Assembly (NCBI RefSeq): GCF_000427685.1
Contig: NZ_KE386573.1
Span: forward strand, 434,001-498,000
Length of the DNA: 64,000 bases
From: Haloplanus natans DSM 17983
GTDB lineage: Archaea; Halobacteriota; Halobacteria; Halobacteriales; Haloferacaceae
Reading direction: 5' to 3'
Shown: positions 48,316-57,340 of the stretch, piece after piece
Layout: each line of letters begins with the position of its first letter
Position numbering within the stretch: the stretch's first letter is position 1
Notes under the pieces: generated by a model
Databases searched by the model: none
The model's input: the letters and a program-made list of their open reading frames with translations, nothing else
What the model was told of the DNA's origin: nothing
Made by a program: the position numbers and the translations under genes

Positions 48316-49316
48316 AGCAGGGCGTCGAGCAGCCGGTCGTTCTCGTGACGGCGACGGATGGCGACGCGGATGTGGGCGTCGAGGGAGCGGAACGTCGTCG
48401 CGTCGCGGACGACGATGCCGTCGCGTCGGGCTTCGTCGATCACGTCGCTCACCGACCGATCGTGGACGCCGAGGAGGAGAAACGGTGCCTCGGAGGGGTA
48501 CACCTCGAACGAGTCGCGCAGGCGGTCGGCGACGCGGGCGCGTTCCGTGCGCACCCGGTCGCGCGTCTCGGCGACGAACTTCGTCTGCCGCAGACAGTAG
48601 GCGCCCACGTCGGCCGCGGGCGTCGAGAGTCCCCACGCCGGCCGGGCGACTTCGAGGCGTTCGTGCAGACCGCCCGTCGCGACGGCCAGTCCCATCCGAA
48701 GACCCGGCAGCCCGAACACCTTGGTCAGCGACCGCACGACGACGACGCCGGGTTCGCCCGCGAGCGTTCGGTAGTCGGTGAAATCGAGGAACGCCTCGTC
48801 GACGATCAGGGTCGTTTCGGCGCGTCGGCACTCCTGGGCGTAGGCCACGAGGTCCGCGCGGCGATAGCCGACTCCGGTCGGGTTGTTCGGGTTGCAGACG
48901 ACGACGACGTCGTACGGCGCCGGGTCGGTTTCCAGGATGCGGTCGTGGGCGACGAAGTTCGGCGTGGCGCCCTGTAGCCGTACCTCGCGGTCGTACTCGC
49001 CGAACCCCGGTTCGGGGAGGAGGGCGTCGTCGCCGGTGTCGAGCGTCACGCCGAAGGCGAGTCGGAGCGCCTCGATGCCGCCGGCCGTGGGTACGACGTT
49101 CAGCGGTTCACAGCCCAGATACTCCCCCGCCGCGGTCCGATACTCGCAGTAGTCGTCCTCCGGATACCGCGTCGCGGCGGCGTACGCCGATTCGTAGACG
49201 CTCACCACCCCCTGCGGTCGTTCCGGATTGGTGTTGGCGCTGAAGTCCAACAGGGTTGCGTCCGACGCCCCCCCATGTGGCACGCGTGTCACGTCGGCCA
49301 CGGCGTCAGGGTCCAT
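48312..49316 (-). CDS. cobD: L-threonine-O-3-phosphate decarboxylase (CobD), PLP-dependent
   Basis: 334 residues, fold-type I PLP enzyme of the HisC/CobD group. [13 protein letters not shown] near 24, [44 protein letters not shown] and the PLP-lysine segment [18 protein letters not shown], ending with [18 protein letters not shown]. Makes the aminopropanol phosphate linker of cobalamin. The ATG at 49316 overlaps the stop of cobT by 11 bases. Position inside the cob operon distinguishes it from HisC. Confidence 0.92.
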   Translation of the reverse strand: MDPDAVADVTRVPHGGASDATLLDFSANTNPERPQGVVSVYESAYAAATRYPEDDYCEYRTAAGEYLGCEPLNVVPTAGGIEALRLAFGVTLDTGDDALLPEPGFGEYDREVRLQGATPNFVAHDRILETDPAPYDVVVVCNPNNPTGVGYRRADLVAYAQECRRAETTLIVDEAFLDFTDYRTLAGEPGVVVVRSLTKVFGLPGLRMGLAVATGGLHERLEVARPAWGLSTPAADVGAYCLRQTKFVAETRDRVRTERARVADRLRDSFEVYPSEAPFLLLGVHDRSVSDVIDEARRDGIVVRDATTFRSLDAHIRVAIRRRHENDRLLDALL

Positions 49317-50337
49317 ACGAATCGTTCACACGCTCCACAACCTCAAGCGTTCCGTCCGCGACGGCGCCGAGCGACCCCGACCGATCCGCCAGATAGAGCG
49401 CGCCGCCCATGCCCGCCCCCTCCTTCGCCTCGCCCGCCGCGTAGCGGGCGAGGGGGTCGTCCCGCCCCGCAAAGCCGGGATCGGTGACGACGAGTTCGCA
49501 GTCGAGGCCGGCCGCGGCCGCCCTCAGATCGGTTTCGGCGGCGACGTACGTCGTCGTGGCGACGGTCAACGGGTCCGCGACACCCGCGTGTCGGACCAGC
49601 GCGGCGGCGGCGAGCATCTGCGTCCCGCCGCCGAGGACCACGTCGGTCCCCGACTCCAGCGCCCCGGCGACGAGGCCGGCGACGACGGCGAGTGTCGGGT
49701 CACCGAGAAAGCGCACGGCGAGTTTCGGGCGGTAGGCGGCGTCGCCCGGGTCGAGGTCGCTCGCCGCGAACCCGTCGTCGACCACCCGCCGTTTCAGGTC
49801 GCGCGGGTTCTCCGGGAGCGACGAGGAGACGGGAACGGTGACGGCGTCGCCGTCTTCCCGAGGCGCCCGTGGCGCCTCGCCGACCCCGAGCGCCCGGCAG
49901 ACGCCGAGTGCCGTCGTAGTGCCGCCGGGAATCGTCTCCCCGATCACGAGTTCGTCGTCGGGGAGCGCGTGTCCCAGTTCGCGGGCGGCGACCCAGGCAC
50001 CCGGCGCGGTCGGCACCGGATCGGCTTCCCGTACGTCCCGGCCGGGCTTTGCGCCCACGTCGACGGTCGGCGCGCCGGTCGGTTCGGCGAGGCCGGCGTC
50101 GACGACGAGCGTCTCGAACCCCACCTGCTCGCGGACGGCGCGCGTGACGGCCGCGGGCGTCGGACAGCCCGTCGGGCTCACGGGGACGGCGGGCGCGCGA
50201 ACGAGGTGGCCGTACTCGATCAGTTCGGCGTCGGCGCTCGGGGTGTGTGCCACCAGGGCGGGGTCGGCGCCCGCGGCGCTGATCCCCTCGATCCGCGCCG
50301 TCTCCGTCGTCCCCGCGACGAGGACGAACCTGGTCAC
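49306..50337 (-). CDS. cobT: Nicotinate-nucleotide:DMB phosphoribosyltransferase-like protein (archaeal CobT)
   Basis: 343 residues from GTG 50337, in overlap (GTGA) with the cobY stop. [20 protein letters not shown] at the start, [38 protein letters not shown] near 135, then [19 protein letters not shown] and [13 protein letters not shown] are the CobT-family signatures of the archaeal form (TIGR00303-like). It activates the lower-ligand base as a riboside phosphate. Operon context supports this. Confidence 0.9.
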   Translation of the reverse strand: MTRFVLVAGTTETARIEGISAAGADPALVAHTPSADAELIEYGHLVRAPAVPVSPTGCPTPAAVTRAVREQVGFETLVVDAGLAEPTGAPTVDVGAKPGRDVREADPVPTAPGAWVAARELGHALPDDELVIGETIPGGTTTALGVCRALGVGEAPRAPREDGDAVTVPVSSSLPENPRDLKRRVVDDGFAASDLDPGDAAYRPKLAVRFLGDPTLAVVAGLVAGALESGTDVVLGGGTQMLAAAALVRHAGVADPLTVATTTYVAAETDLRAAAAGLDCELVVTDPGFAGRDDPLARYAAGEAKEGAGMGGALYLADRSGSLGAVADGTLEVVERVNDSYGP

Positions 50338-50888
50338 GACAGCGCCTCCGCAACCCACAGATCCCGCGGTCGGTTCACGTTCACGGCGAGTCGCGTGTCG
50401 TCGCTGACGTATATGTCGTCGTCGGTTCCGGCGACGACGTTGACGCCGGTGGGGGCGAGCGAGCCGTCCCCGACGGTCGAATCGACGCTCGCGCCCAGTC
50501 TGCGCTTTAGGGCGACGGGGACGGCGACGGTGAGCGATCCCTCGGCGTCGGCCGCCGCGTCGAGGACGCGGTTCACGGTGCCGGGCGTGAGCAGGGGGAG
50601 GTCGGCGGCGACGGTCAGCGCCGGACGGCCGACCCGCTCCAGCGCCGCGGTCAGGTCGGCCACGTACCCCTCCCCGGGCGTCTCGAAGACGGTCACGGCC
50701 GACGGGTCGAGGTGCGCGCGCGTCCTCGGTGTATGCGGCGAGACGGCGGCGTAGACGTCGTCGCCGCGGCTCGCGAGGAGGGCCTCACACACCCGGTCGA
50801 CCATCGCCGTCCCGGTCACCTCGACCAGCGGCTTTTCGCTCCGTCCCAGCCGCGTCCCCCGCCCGCCACACATCACCAGAGCGTCCAC
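50334..50888 (-). CDS. cobY: Adenosylcobinamide-phosphate guanylyltransferase (CobY)
   Basis: 184 residues. Nucleotidyltransferase motif [20 protein letters not shown] at the start, [20 protein letters not shown] (metal Asp) near 95, and [18 protein letters not shown] near 150. It is the archaeal non-orthologous replacement of CobU's transferase, adding GMP to cobinamide phosphate. Its start overlaps the cobS stop by 16 bases. Confidence 0.92.
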   Translation of the reverse strand: MDALVMCGGRGTRLGRSEKPLVEVTGTAMVDRVCEALLASRGDDVYAAVSPHTPRTRAHLDPSAVTVFETPGEGYVADLTAALERVGRPALTVAADLPLLTPGTVNRVLDAAADAEGSLTVAVPVALKRRLGASVDSTVGDGSLAPTGVNVVAGTDDDIYVSDDTRLAVNVNRPRDLWVAEALS

Positions 50889-51619
50889 GCGACCACCCCC
50901 GCGTGGAGCGCGACGACGCGGGCGAGTTCGTTCGCGGCGCCGAGCGCGTCGCCGGTGACGCCGCCGAGGTGGGCCGTCGCCCAGCGGCCGACGGGGAGCG
51001 CGACGGCCGGGCCGGCCAGGAGCGTGACGACGAGCGCCGGCGTGGCCCCGGCCGGCGCGAGGAGCGCGGCGGGGGCGGCGGCGACGACGACTGGCAGGAG
51101 GGCGGCGCCGTTGGACTCGCCGACGACGGCCGAGCCGAGGCCCTCGTGGCCCGGCGTCCCGAGGGCGGCGAGCGTCGCCATGCCGACTTTGGCGCTCACC
51201 TCGCTCGCGAGGATCAGTCGGGCGGCGATCCGGGGGCCGGCGCCGGCGACGCCGAGGGCGCCGAACGCGAGAGCGAGGAGGGCGAGGCCGACCACCAGGA
51301 GGCCGCCGACGCCGATCCGGGAGTCCTTCAGGGCCGAGCGCCGGTCGTCGGCCCCGTGGGCCGCCGCGGCGTCACCACAGTCCGCGAGGCCGTCGACGTG
51401 GGTGACGCCGGTGACGAGATAGAGCGTCGCGAGATACAGGGCCGCCGCCGTCGAGACGGGGACGGGAAGGAGGAGGGGGAGCGCGGCGAGGCCGCCGACG
51501 ACGTAGCCGGCGACGACGAACGCGGCGGGCGTCCGACGGAAGGCGTCCCAGCCCGCCTCGCCGCCGCCGACGGGCAGGCGCGTCAGGAAGGCGAGGGCGC
51601 CGCGGACGGCGGTCAACAC
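50873..51619 (-). CDS. cobS: Adenosylcobinamide-GDP ribazoletransferase (CobS)
   Basis: 248 residues from GTG 51619 (VLTAVRGALAFLTRLPVG, the family's usual first helix). It is a polytopic membrane enzyme with six to seven hydrophobic segments. The metal-binding motif THVDGLADCGDAAAAHG and SALKDSRIGVGG, GLGSAVVGESNGAAL and GGVTGDALGAANELARVV are all present. It joins activated corrinoid with alpha-ribazole at the membrane. The start overlaps the end of cbiB by 7 bases; an upstream in-frame GTG at 51655 is inside cbiB and is less likely. Confidence 0.93.
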   Translation of the reverse strand: MLTAVRGALAFLTRLPVGGGEAGWDAFRRTPAAFVVAGYVVGGLAALPLLLPVPVSTAAALYLATLYLVTGVTHVDGLADCGDAAAAHGADDRRSALKDSRIGVGGLLVVGLALLALAFGALGVAGAGPRIAARLILASEVSAKVGMATLAALGTPGHEGLGSAVVGESNGAALLPVVVAAAPAALLAPAGATPALVVTLLAGPAVALPVGRWATAHLGGVTGDALGAANELARVVALHAGVVAWTLW

Positions 51620-52602
51620 AGGGCGATCACTCCCGCCAGCCCGAACGCGAGCCACCCGGCCCGCGAGACGACGGCGACACCCCGCGTCGCGTCGGCGGGC
51701 GTCGGCAGGGCGGGGCCGGCGTCGTCGGACTCCGTCAGACTGTCACCGGCTTCGTCGGTTACCCGAGGCGTCTCCGACGCCTCGCCGTCCGAGGACCGTC
51801 GGTCCTCGCTCAGGTCGTACGCGTCGGGTTTCGTCAGCCGAACGTCCAACGCGACGGCGAGTGTCGCCATCGGCCACCCGGCGTTGGGCGAGGCGGGGCG
51901 GCGGGCGAGCGGCCGCGCGCGCCGGAGCGCACCGGGACGGCCGGCGACGACGGAGAGTAAGACGGCGCTTGCGCGTGCGGGGAGGAACATGACGGCGTCG
52001 TCGAGGCGGGCGGGCGCCCAGCCCATCGGCACCGAGCGGTAGCCGAAGGTCGAATCCAGGGTGTTGACCGCCTTGACCCACGCGGCGGCACCCGCGGCCG
52101 CGGGCAGCGAGAACGGCGCGAGAAGGGCGAAGCCGGCCAGCGGTGCCACGAGGCCGTCGCTCAGGTTCTCGGCGGCGCTCTCGACGGCGGCGCTCCGCAC
52201 CTCGCCGGCGGAGAGGGGCGCCGCGTCGCGCCCGGCCAGCGAGCGCAGGCGCGTCCGCGCCGCCGGGAGGTCCGACTCGCTCGCCGCGACGACGGCGCGC
52301 GCCTCGGCGACGAGCATCCGCCGGCTGGTCGAGACGAAGAGTACGAGGCCGGCGAGGGCGCCGCCGGCGAGCGGGTCGAGTCGGCTCCCGACCGCGACGA
52401 CGCCTGCGACGGCGCCCGCGGCGAGGAGGGGGACGAGCAGCGCCGTCGCGACGCCCGCCAGCCGGGGACGGCGCCACGGCCGGTCGAGCGGCCCGAGCGC
52501 ACGGCCGAGCCACGCGACGGGGTGGTAGCGAGCGGGCGGTTCGGCGACGAGTCGGTCGCCGAGCGCCGCGAGGGCGACGCTTCCCGCCGCGATCAGCGGC
52601 AC
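51613..52602 (-). CDS. cbiB: Adenosylcobinamide-phosphate synthase (CbiB)
   Basis: 329 residues. VALAALGDRLVAEPPARYHP and VAWLGRALGPLDRPWRRP begin, SAAVESAAENLSDGLVAPLA and AAAWVKAVNTLDSTFGYRSV sit in the middle, and RRPASPNAGWPMATLAVAL is near the end. These are CbiB signatures. An acidic Ser/Asp/Glu-rich insertion near residue 255-310 (DLSEDRRSSDGEASE ...) is characteristic of halophiles. Membrane-embedded; attaches aminopropanol phosphate to cobyric acid. Overlaps the HAD gene upstream by 10 bases. Confidence 0.93.
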   Translation of the reverse strand: MPLIAAGSVALAALGDRLVAEPPARYHPVAWLGRALGPLDRPWRRPRLAGVATALLVPLLAAGAVAGVVAVGSRLDPLAGGALAGLVLFVSTSRRMLVAEARAVVAASESDLPAARTRLRSLAGRDAAPLSAGEVRSAAVESAAENLSDGLVAPLAGFALLAPFSLPAAAGAAAWVKAVNTLDSTFGYRSVPMGWAPARLDDAVMFLPARASAVLLSVVAGRPGALRRARPLARRPASPNAGWPMATLAVALDVRLTKPDAYDLSEDRRSSDGEASETPRVTDEAGDSLTESDDAGPALPTPADATRGVAVVSRAGWLAFGLAGVIALC

Positions 52603-53219
52603 GGTTCGCCTCCCAGCACGTCGTCGAGAGCCGACAAGGGAGTCTCACGCACGTCGACGAACCGCCCGCCGAGGGCCTTGATCCCGCCGTCGGCGTCGGG
52701 GTCGTCGCCGACGTGGATGAGGGCCGCGGAGTCGACGCCCAGTTCGGTCGCGAGCGTCTCGAACGGACGCGGGTGGGGTTTGCGGAAGCCGCAGGCGGCG
52801 CTGGTGACGACGGCGTCGAACGCGCCCCGGAGGTCGGCGCGGACGAGCGTCCGCGGGACGAGTTCGGGGACGCTACAGTTCGAACAGAGACCGACTGGGC
52901 CGCGTCGACGGGCAGCGTCGAGGGCGGCGTCGACGCCCGGTCGGCGGGACACGTCGGGGTCGAAGGCGGCGATCACGGCGCGTCTGACGGCGGTGTCTAC
53001 CGCCTCGACGCCCCGGCTCCGGAGCGCGGCGGCGACGTGGGCGGGGAGGGGAATCTCGGCGGCCTCGGGAACGTCGAGGTGAGGGGTCCGGTAGGCGGAC
53101 GCCCAGTCGTCGGGGACGGCGACACCCCGGTCGCGAAGCTCGGCGGCGACGGCGGCGGCCGGATCGTCGGGCATCGACGCCGTCACGAGCGTCCCGAAGA
53201 GGTCGAACGACACGGGCAC
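52593..53219 (-). CDS. HAD-superfamily phosphatase, first gene of the cob operon
   Basis: 208 residues. HAD motif 1 FDLFGTLV (Asp5-x3-Thr), motif 2 near GLCSNCSV, motif 3 Lys in CGFRKPHPRP and motif 4 HVGDDPDADGGI. The second Asp of the DxDxT motif is Phe, as in several haloacid-dehalogenase or phosphatase groups. In cob operons lacking cobC/cobZ a HAD enzyme is a candidate for alpha-ribazole-phosphate phosphatase; this remains inference. Transcription of the operon probably starts just upstream (53220-53358), divergent from the hypothetical protein gene. Confidence 0.85.
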   Translation of the reverse strand: MPVSFDLFGTLVTASMPDDPAAAVAAELRDRGVAVPDDWASAYRTPHLDVPEAAEIPLPAHVAAALRSRGVEAVDTAVRRAVIAAFDPDVSRRPGVDAALDAARRRGPVGLCSNCSVPELVPRTLVRADLRGAFDAVVTSAACGFRKPHPRPFETLATELGVDSAALIHVGDDPDADGGIKALGGRFVDVRETPLSALDDVLGGEPCR

Positions 53220-53358
53220 GGTCTGCCGAAACCTCGGTGTCGAGCCACTTTAACTATCGCTGTCGCGGTCGCTGGCGCCGACGAACGACGACGTTTCCGA
53301 CTCGCGGTCGGGGCCGGGGACGGGGAAGAGTTACGTCGCCGCCGGCAAACGTTCGGCC

Positions 53359-54087
53359 GTGACTGTCGTCCGGCTCCGTACGATGCGAACGCCCGCCGAC
53401 GCCGCCGACTGGTATCTGGCCGGACGGGCGTACACCCGTCGCGTGGCCGACGGGATGGACTTCCCGGGCGCCGGCCGGATCGACGGCGAGGCGGTGGCGA
53501 CGACGCTTCGCACCGATCCGGCGACGCTGTCGCGGCGCGAGGCCGAGTCGGTCGTCGGCGTCTTTCTCGGCGACGCCGTCTACTCCGAGCCGTTCTGTGA
53601 GTGGATGCCGCCGTGGTACGAACTGGCGGTGGTGCCGCTGGCCCGGGTCCTCGAACGGCGCCTCGGACGGCTCGCCCGCGAGGTAGCGACGGCGACGGGA
53701 CTGACGACGACGGCGCCCCGGTTCCCGCGCCCGCGTGATACGTTCGTCGCGGGGGCGTCGCCACTCACCGGCGTCTCGGGCTTTCGCGAGCGGTTCGTCC
53801 TCGCCGCGGCGGTGACACACGTCGAGTGGTTCCGGCACGCGGCGACGGCCGACGGCGTCGACGTGCCCACGGGCTTCCTCGACCGGGCGCTCCGTGAGAC
53901 GCTGTCGTACTACGCTGGCTCACGGCCGTCGCTCTCGCCCCGCGTCCGGCGGTTCCAGGCCCTCTGTTTCTCCGACGAGACGTGGGTTCGGGACGTGGAC
54001 GCGGCGTACGGGCTGGATAGCTGGCTGTTCGCGCTGTGGGCGCGACTGCTCGGCGCGGAGCGCCGACGGCTGGCGTCGGCTGCGTAG
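53359..54087 (+). CDS. Haloarchaeal protein of unknown function
   Basis: 242 residues from GTG 53359; an ATG at 53383 (MRTPADAADWYLAGRAYTRR) is the alternative. The sequence is helix-rich and moderately acidic, with conserved-looking PFCEWMPPWYELAVVPLARV, VSGFRERFVLAAAVTHVEWF, RHAATADGVDVPTGFLDRAL and SYYAGSRPSLSPRVRRFQAL. No signal or membrane segment and no recognised domain. It diverges from the cob operon and is followed by cdrL. Confidence 0.6.
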   Translation: MTVVRLRTMRTPADAADWYLAGRAYTRRVADGMDFPGAGRIDGEAVATTLRTDPATLSRREAESVVGVFLGDAVYSEPFCEWMPPWYELAVVPLARVLERRLGRLAREVATATGLTTTAPRFPRPRDTFVAGASPLTGVSGFRERFVLAAAVTHVEWFRHAATADGVDVPTGFLDRALRETLSYYAGSRPSLSPRVRRFQALCFSDETWVRDVDAAYGLDSWLFALWARLLGAERRRLASAA

Positions 54088-54179
54088 CCACCACCACTCA
54101 CCGCCGCGTCGGCCGTCCGACAGACAGGCGTCAGACACTCGCGAAGGTTTCAAATAACCGGCCTGCGTGTCTGTGAACG

Positions 54180-54704
54180 ATGAGCAAGATCACGTTCCGC
54201 GCCGACGACGACCTCGTCGAGCGGTTAGAGGCGTTCGACGCCTCGAAAAGCGAGGTGATGCGCGAGGCGTTGCGCACCTACCTCGACGACGCGGAGCGTG
54301 AGGAGTCGCCGGGCGGCGGGTCGGACCGGCTCGAAGCGTTGCTCGCGGAGTACGCGTTTGCACCGCGCGAGCCGCCGGCGATCAACGTCAACGTCACGCT
54401 GGACGGCGATTCGACGGCCCAACCCGACGTGTCCGTCGACCGTGAGACCGACCCGGCGGCGCGTAAGACGGATCGTGAAACGCCGGACGACGCGTCGGAC
54501 TCGCGGAACGCGGCCGGGCAGCGAAACGCGTGTTCCCAGTGTGGCGAGGAGATGTCTGCTGGCCACGTCTACTGCCCGAACTGCGGCGAGAAGTCCGCTC
54601 ACCGGGTGTTTTGCGACTGTGGCGACGAACTCCGATCCGACTGGGCGTTCTGTCCGAGTTGTGGGCGACGGACACCCGCTGCCGACGTGCTCGACCGGCC
54701 GTAA
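54180..54704 (+). CDS. cdrL: CdrL-like ribbon-helix-helix regulator with zinc ribbons
   Basis: 174 residues. The N-terminal 45 form a CopG-type ribbon-helix-helix domain (KITFRADDDLVERLEAFDAS, KSEVMREALRTYLDD); an acidic linker follows, then two zinc-ribbon knuckles: CSQCGEEMSAGHVYCPNCGE and FCDCGDELRSDWAFCPSCGR. In haloarchaea the pair cdrL (long) and cdrS (short, joined to ftsZ2) regulate cell division, and the gene order here is the same. Start at ATG 54180. Confidence 0.85.
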   Translation: MSKITFRADDDLVERLEAFDASKSEVMREALRTYLDDAEREESPGGGSDRLEALLAEYAFAPREPPAINVNVTLDGDSTAQPDVSVDRETDPAARKTDRETPDDASDSRNAAGQRNACSQCGEEMSAGHVYCPNCGEKSAHRVFCDCGDELRSDWAFCPSCGRRTPAADVLDRP

Positions 54705-54722
54705 GCGGTGTAAACGCCGTTT

Positions 54723-54881
54723 GTCTTACAACGGCCGTTAATTTTATAAGGTATTGGTCTCTTGGTACGTTCGCGTAAGACGGTCGTCTTACAGGGCCGC
54801 CGGCCGCGGGGTCGAACCCCCGTCGTCGTCCGGTTGACCCGTGTAAGACAGCACATCGGGGCGTCGCCCCATCCGTCTTAC
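54723..54881 (+). promoter_or_regulatory. cdrS-ftsZ2 leader with five GTAAGAC half-sites
   Basis: Between cdrL and cdrS, GTAAGAC or its complement GTCTTAC occurs at 54723-54729, 54775-54781, 54786-54792, 54843-54849 and 54875-54881. Copies two and three form an inverted repeat (GTAAGAC-ggtc-GTCTTAC). A TATA-like box TTTATAAG lies at 54743-54750, placing the transcription start near 54770-54775, on that repeat. By base composition only a few GTAAGAC sites are expected across the whole window. These are likely operators for CdrL, CdrS or both. Confidence 0.65.
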
Positions 54882-54896
54882 CGGGGGAATGCAACA

Positions 54897-55079
54897 ATGG
54901 AGCGTGTGACACTACGAATTCCGAAGCAGCAGATCGAGGAGGTCGAACAGATGGTCGAGACGGGAGAGTTCCCGAACCGAAGCGAGGCCATCCGCTCGGC
55001 AGTCCGCGAGATGCTCAACGAACAGAGCGAGTCCCGTGACGACAACCGCAAGCGCAACCGCAGCTGGGCGAAGGTGTAA
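54897..55079 (+). CDS. cdrS: CdrS ribbon-helix-helix cell-division regulator
   Basis: 60 residues: [60 protein letters not shown], a CopG-type ribbon-helix-helix unit with a basic tail. It sits 2 bases upstream of ftsZ2, the arrangement of the cdrS-ftsZ2 operon described in Halobacterium and Haloferax, where CdrS controls division timing. The start at 54897 follows a 125-base leader with GTAAGAC sites. A longer frame to 54762 is leader sequence. Confidence 0.92.
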   Translation: MERVTLRIPKQQIEEVEQMVETGEFPNRSEAIRSAVREMLNEQSESRDDNRKRNRSWAKV

Positions 55080-55081
55080 CG

Positions 55082-56251
55082 ATGCAGGGATTCGTCCAAG
55101 ACGCCATCGAGCGTGAAGAGGCCGAACAGCGCGACGCCGACGACGACGACTCGTTCGGCGACCCGCGCATCGTCATCGTCGGCGCCGGCGGCGCCGGTAA
55201 CAACACCGTCAACCGCCTGTACAACATTGGCGTCGACGGTGCCGAGACGGTCGCGATCAACACCGACAAACAGCACCTGAAGATGATCGAAGCCGACACG
55301 AAGATCCTCGTCGGCAAGTCGCTCACGCAGGGGCTCGGCGCCGGTGGCGACCCCTCGATGGGCGAGCGTGCGACCGAGATGGCCCAGGGGACGATCAAGG
55401 AAGTCCTCGGCGAGGCCGACCTCGTTTTCGTGACCGCCGGGATGGGCGGCGGTACCGGGACCGGTGCCGCGCCCGTCGTCTCCAAGATCGCCAAAGAGCA
55501 GGGCGCCATCGTCGTCGGCATGGTGTCGACGCCGTTCAACGTCGAGCGCGCCCGTACCGTCAAGGCCGAGGAAGGGCTCGAAAAGCTCCGCGGCGAAGCG
55601 GACTCGATCATCGTCCTCGACAACAACCGCCTGCTCGACTACGTGCCCAACCTGCCGATCGGCAAGGCGTTCTCCGTGATGGACCAGATCATCGCAGAGA
55701 CCGTCAAGGGCATCAGTGAGACCATCACCCAGCCCTCGCTCATCAATCTGGACTACGCGGACATGTCCACGATCATGAACCAGGGCGGCGTCGCGGTGAT
55801 GCTCGTCGGCGAGACTCAGGACAAAAACAAGTCCCAGGAGGTGGTGAGCGACGCGATGAACCACCCGCTCTTGGACGTGGACTACCGTGGGGCCTCCGGC
55901 GGGCTCGTCCACATCACGGGCGGCCCGGACCTCACGCTGAAAGAGGCCGAGGGTATCGCCAACAACATCACCGAACGACTGGAGGCAAGCGCCAACGTCA
56001 TCTGGGGCGCGCGCATCCAGGAGGAGTACAAGGGCAAGGTGCGGGTCATGGCCATCATGACCGGCGTTCAGAGCGCACAGGTCCTCGGCCCGTCGACGCA
56101 GCGGCAAGCCGAAAAATCTCGTCGGAGCCTCAACGGCGAGGACGTTTCGGAATTCGAAGCCACCGACAACGTCGGGCAGGATCAGGCGTCCTGGTCCGAC
56201 GGCGGCCGCGAACAGGTCGAGAAGCGTAACGGCATCGACGTGATTCGGTAG
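55082..56251 (+). CDS. ftsZ2: Cell-division protein FtsZ2
   Basis: 389 residues. [20 protein letters not shown] near 30, [20 protein letters not shown], the tubulin signature [20 protein letters not shown] near 123, [20 protein letters not shown] and the T7-loop [20 protein letters not shown] near 222. GTP-dependent polymer at the division ring. The paralogue is FtsZ2 rather than FtsZ1 by gene order after cdrS and next to ncsA. C-terminal acidic tail ends [10 protein letters not shown], a short conserved peptide. Confidence 0.96.
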   Translation: MQGFVQDAIEREEAEQRDADDDDSFGDPRIVIVGAGGAGNNTVNRLYNIGVDGAETVAINTDKQHLKMIEADTKILVGKSLTQGLGAGGDPSMGERATEMAQGTIKEVLGEADLVFVTAGMGGGTGTGAAPVVSKIAKEQGAIVVGMVSTPFNVERARTVKAEEGLEKLRGEADSIIVLDNNRLLDYVPNLPIGKAFSVMDQIIAETVKGISETITQPSLINLDYADMSTIMNQGGVAVMLVGETQDKNKSQEVVSDAMNHPLLDVDYRGASGGLVHITGGPDLTLKEAEGIANNITERLEASANVIWGARIQEEYKGKVRVMAIMTGVQSAQVLGPSTQRQAEKSRRSLNGEDVSEFEATDNVGQDQASWSDGGREQVEKRNGIDVIR

Positions 56252-56296
56252 GCCACGGACGGCTCTCAGAGCACCTATTTTCGGGCCGCGCGTGTC

Positions 56297-57262
56297 TTAC
56301 ACCGCCTCGATAGAGGCGACGAGTCGACACTTCCGGCAGATGCGCCCGCCCGTGCTCGATCCACAGCGGTCGCACTCGCCCAGATCGCTCGATCCATCCT
56401 CGCGGTACCGCTGTGCCGCGAGTTCGGCGAGTTCCTCGTAGCCCGCCATGATCGAGTGCCGGGTTCCCGGGTGGGCCTCCTCCATCCCGAGGAGGAGTTC
56501 CTGTATCTCCCCGCGGTAGGCCTCGCTCGCGTGTGGACACTCCGTGATGTGGGCCGGCAGGTCCGCGAGGTGGGCGTACAGCGCCACCTCCTTCTCCGGC
56601 ACGTCGCGCAGGGGTTTGGCTCGTGGAACGAACTGCGAGCTCTCGGCCCGCCGGTCGAACGGCCCGAGGCTGGCGTCGAAATGCTTGGCGATCTGTTTCA
56701 GGTCGCCCTCGAAGAAGTTCATCAGCGCCGTCTGGGCCTCGTCGTCGAGATTGTGGCCCGTGAGGAGTTTGTCGGCGTCGAGTTCGTCGGCGTAGGATTC
56801 GAGCAGATCACGCCGGAACACGCCGCAGTACGCACAGGCCGCCATGTTTTCGGGATCTTTCTCGACCACGTCGTCCATCCGAACGCCGAGTTCGTCCGCG
56901 TACGACACCACCTCGTGTCGGAGGCCGCGGTCGGCGGTCAGCGCCCGAGAAGCGTCGAGGCTCTCGTCGCGGTAGCCCTCGATTCCCTCGTGGATCGAGA
57001 GGGCAACGAGGTCGACGCGGGGATCACGGCCGAACGTCTCGTCGAGGATGTGGGTGAGGACGACGCTGTCCTTGCCGCCCGAGAGGCCGATCACCCACGT
57101 CTGTGGGTTCTCGGGCGAGGCGTCCGCGGGCAGGAGACCGTCCTCGCGAACCCGGCGACGCACCCGCTTCTCGACCGACGCGCGGACGTGGTCGTCACAG
57201 AGGTGGGCGCCGGAGTAGGCGGCGTGCATCACCGCCTCGCGACCACATTTGTCGCAGTCCAT
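56297..57262 (-). CDS. ncsA: tRNA 2-thiolation enzyme NcsA/TtuA
   Basis: 321 residues. N-terminal zinc finger MDCDKCGREAV, then PP-loop WVIGLSGGKDSVVLTHIL near 60, CAYCGVFRRDLLESYADELD near 142, LTGHNLDDEAQTALMNFFEG and a C-terminal zinc ribbon GECDRCGSSTGGRICRKCRL. Adenylates U34/U54 in tRNA for sulfur insertion; the Cys pair at 142 holds the active-site cluster or disulfide. Converges on ftsZ2. GTCTTAC at 56294-56300 overlaps its stop codon. Confidence 0.94.
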   Translation of the reverse strand: MDCDKCGREAVMHAAYSGAHLCDDHVRASVEKRVRRRVREDGLLPADASPENPQTWVIGLSGGKDSVVLTHILDETFGRDPRVDLVALSIHEGIEGYRDESLDASRALTADRGLRHEVVSYADELGVRMDDVVEKDPENMAACAYCGVFRRDLLESYADELDADKLLTGHNLDDEAQTALMNFFEGDLKQIAKHFDASLGPFDRRAESSQFVPRAKPLRDVPEKEVALYAHLADLPAHITECPHASEAYRGEIQELLLGMEEAHPGTRHSIMAGYEELAELAAQRYREDGSSDLGECDRCGSSTGGRICRKCRLVASIEAV

Positions 57263-57340
57263 CGGCGCCCCCTTGCCGGGCGGGCCGTATCACGGTTTCG
57301 TTGGACAACCGTTTTGCGCGCCGGCGCGTAAGGGCGGGTG

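Noticed and set aside
54805-54835. T-arm-like GCGGGGTCGAACCCCCG in the cdrS leader, as if from a tRNA
   Set aside because: No D-arm, anticodon arm or acceptor pairing around it, and the loop lacks the usual TTC spacing.
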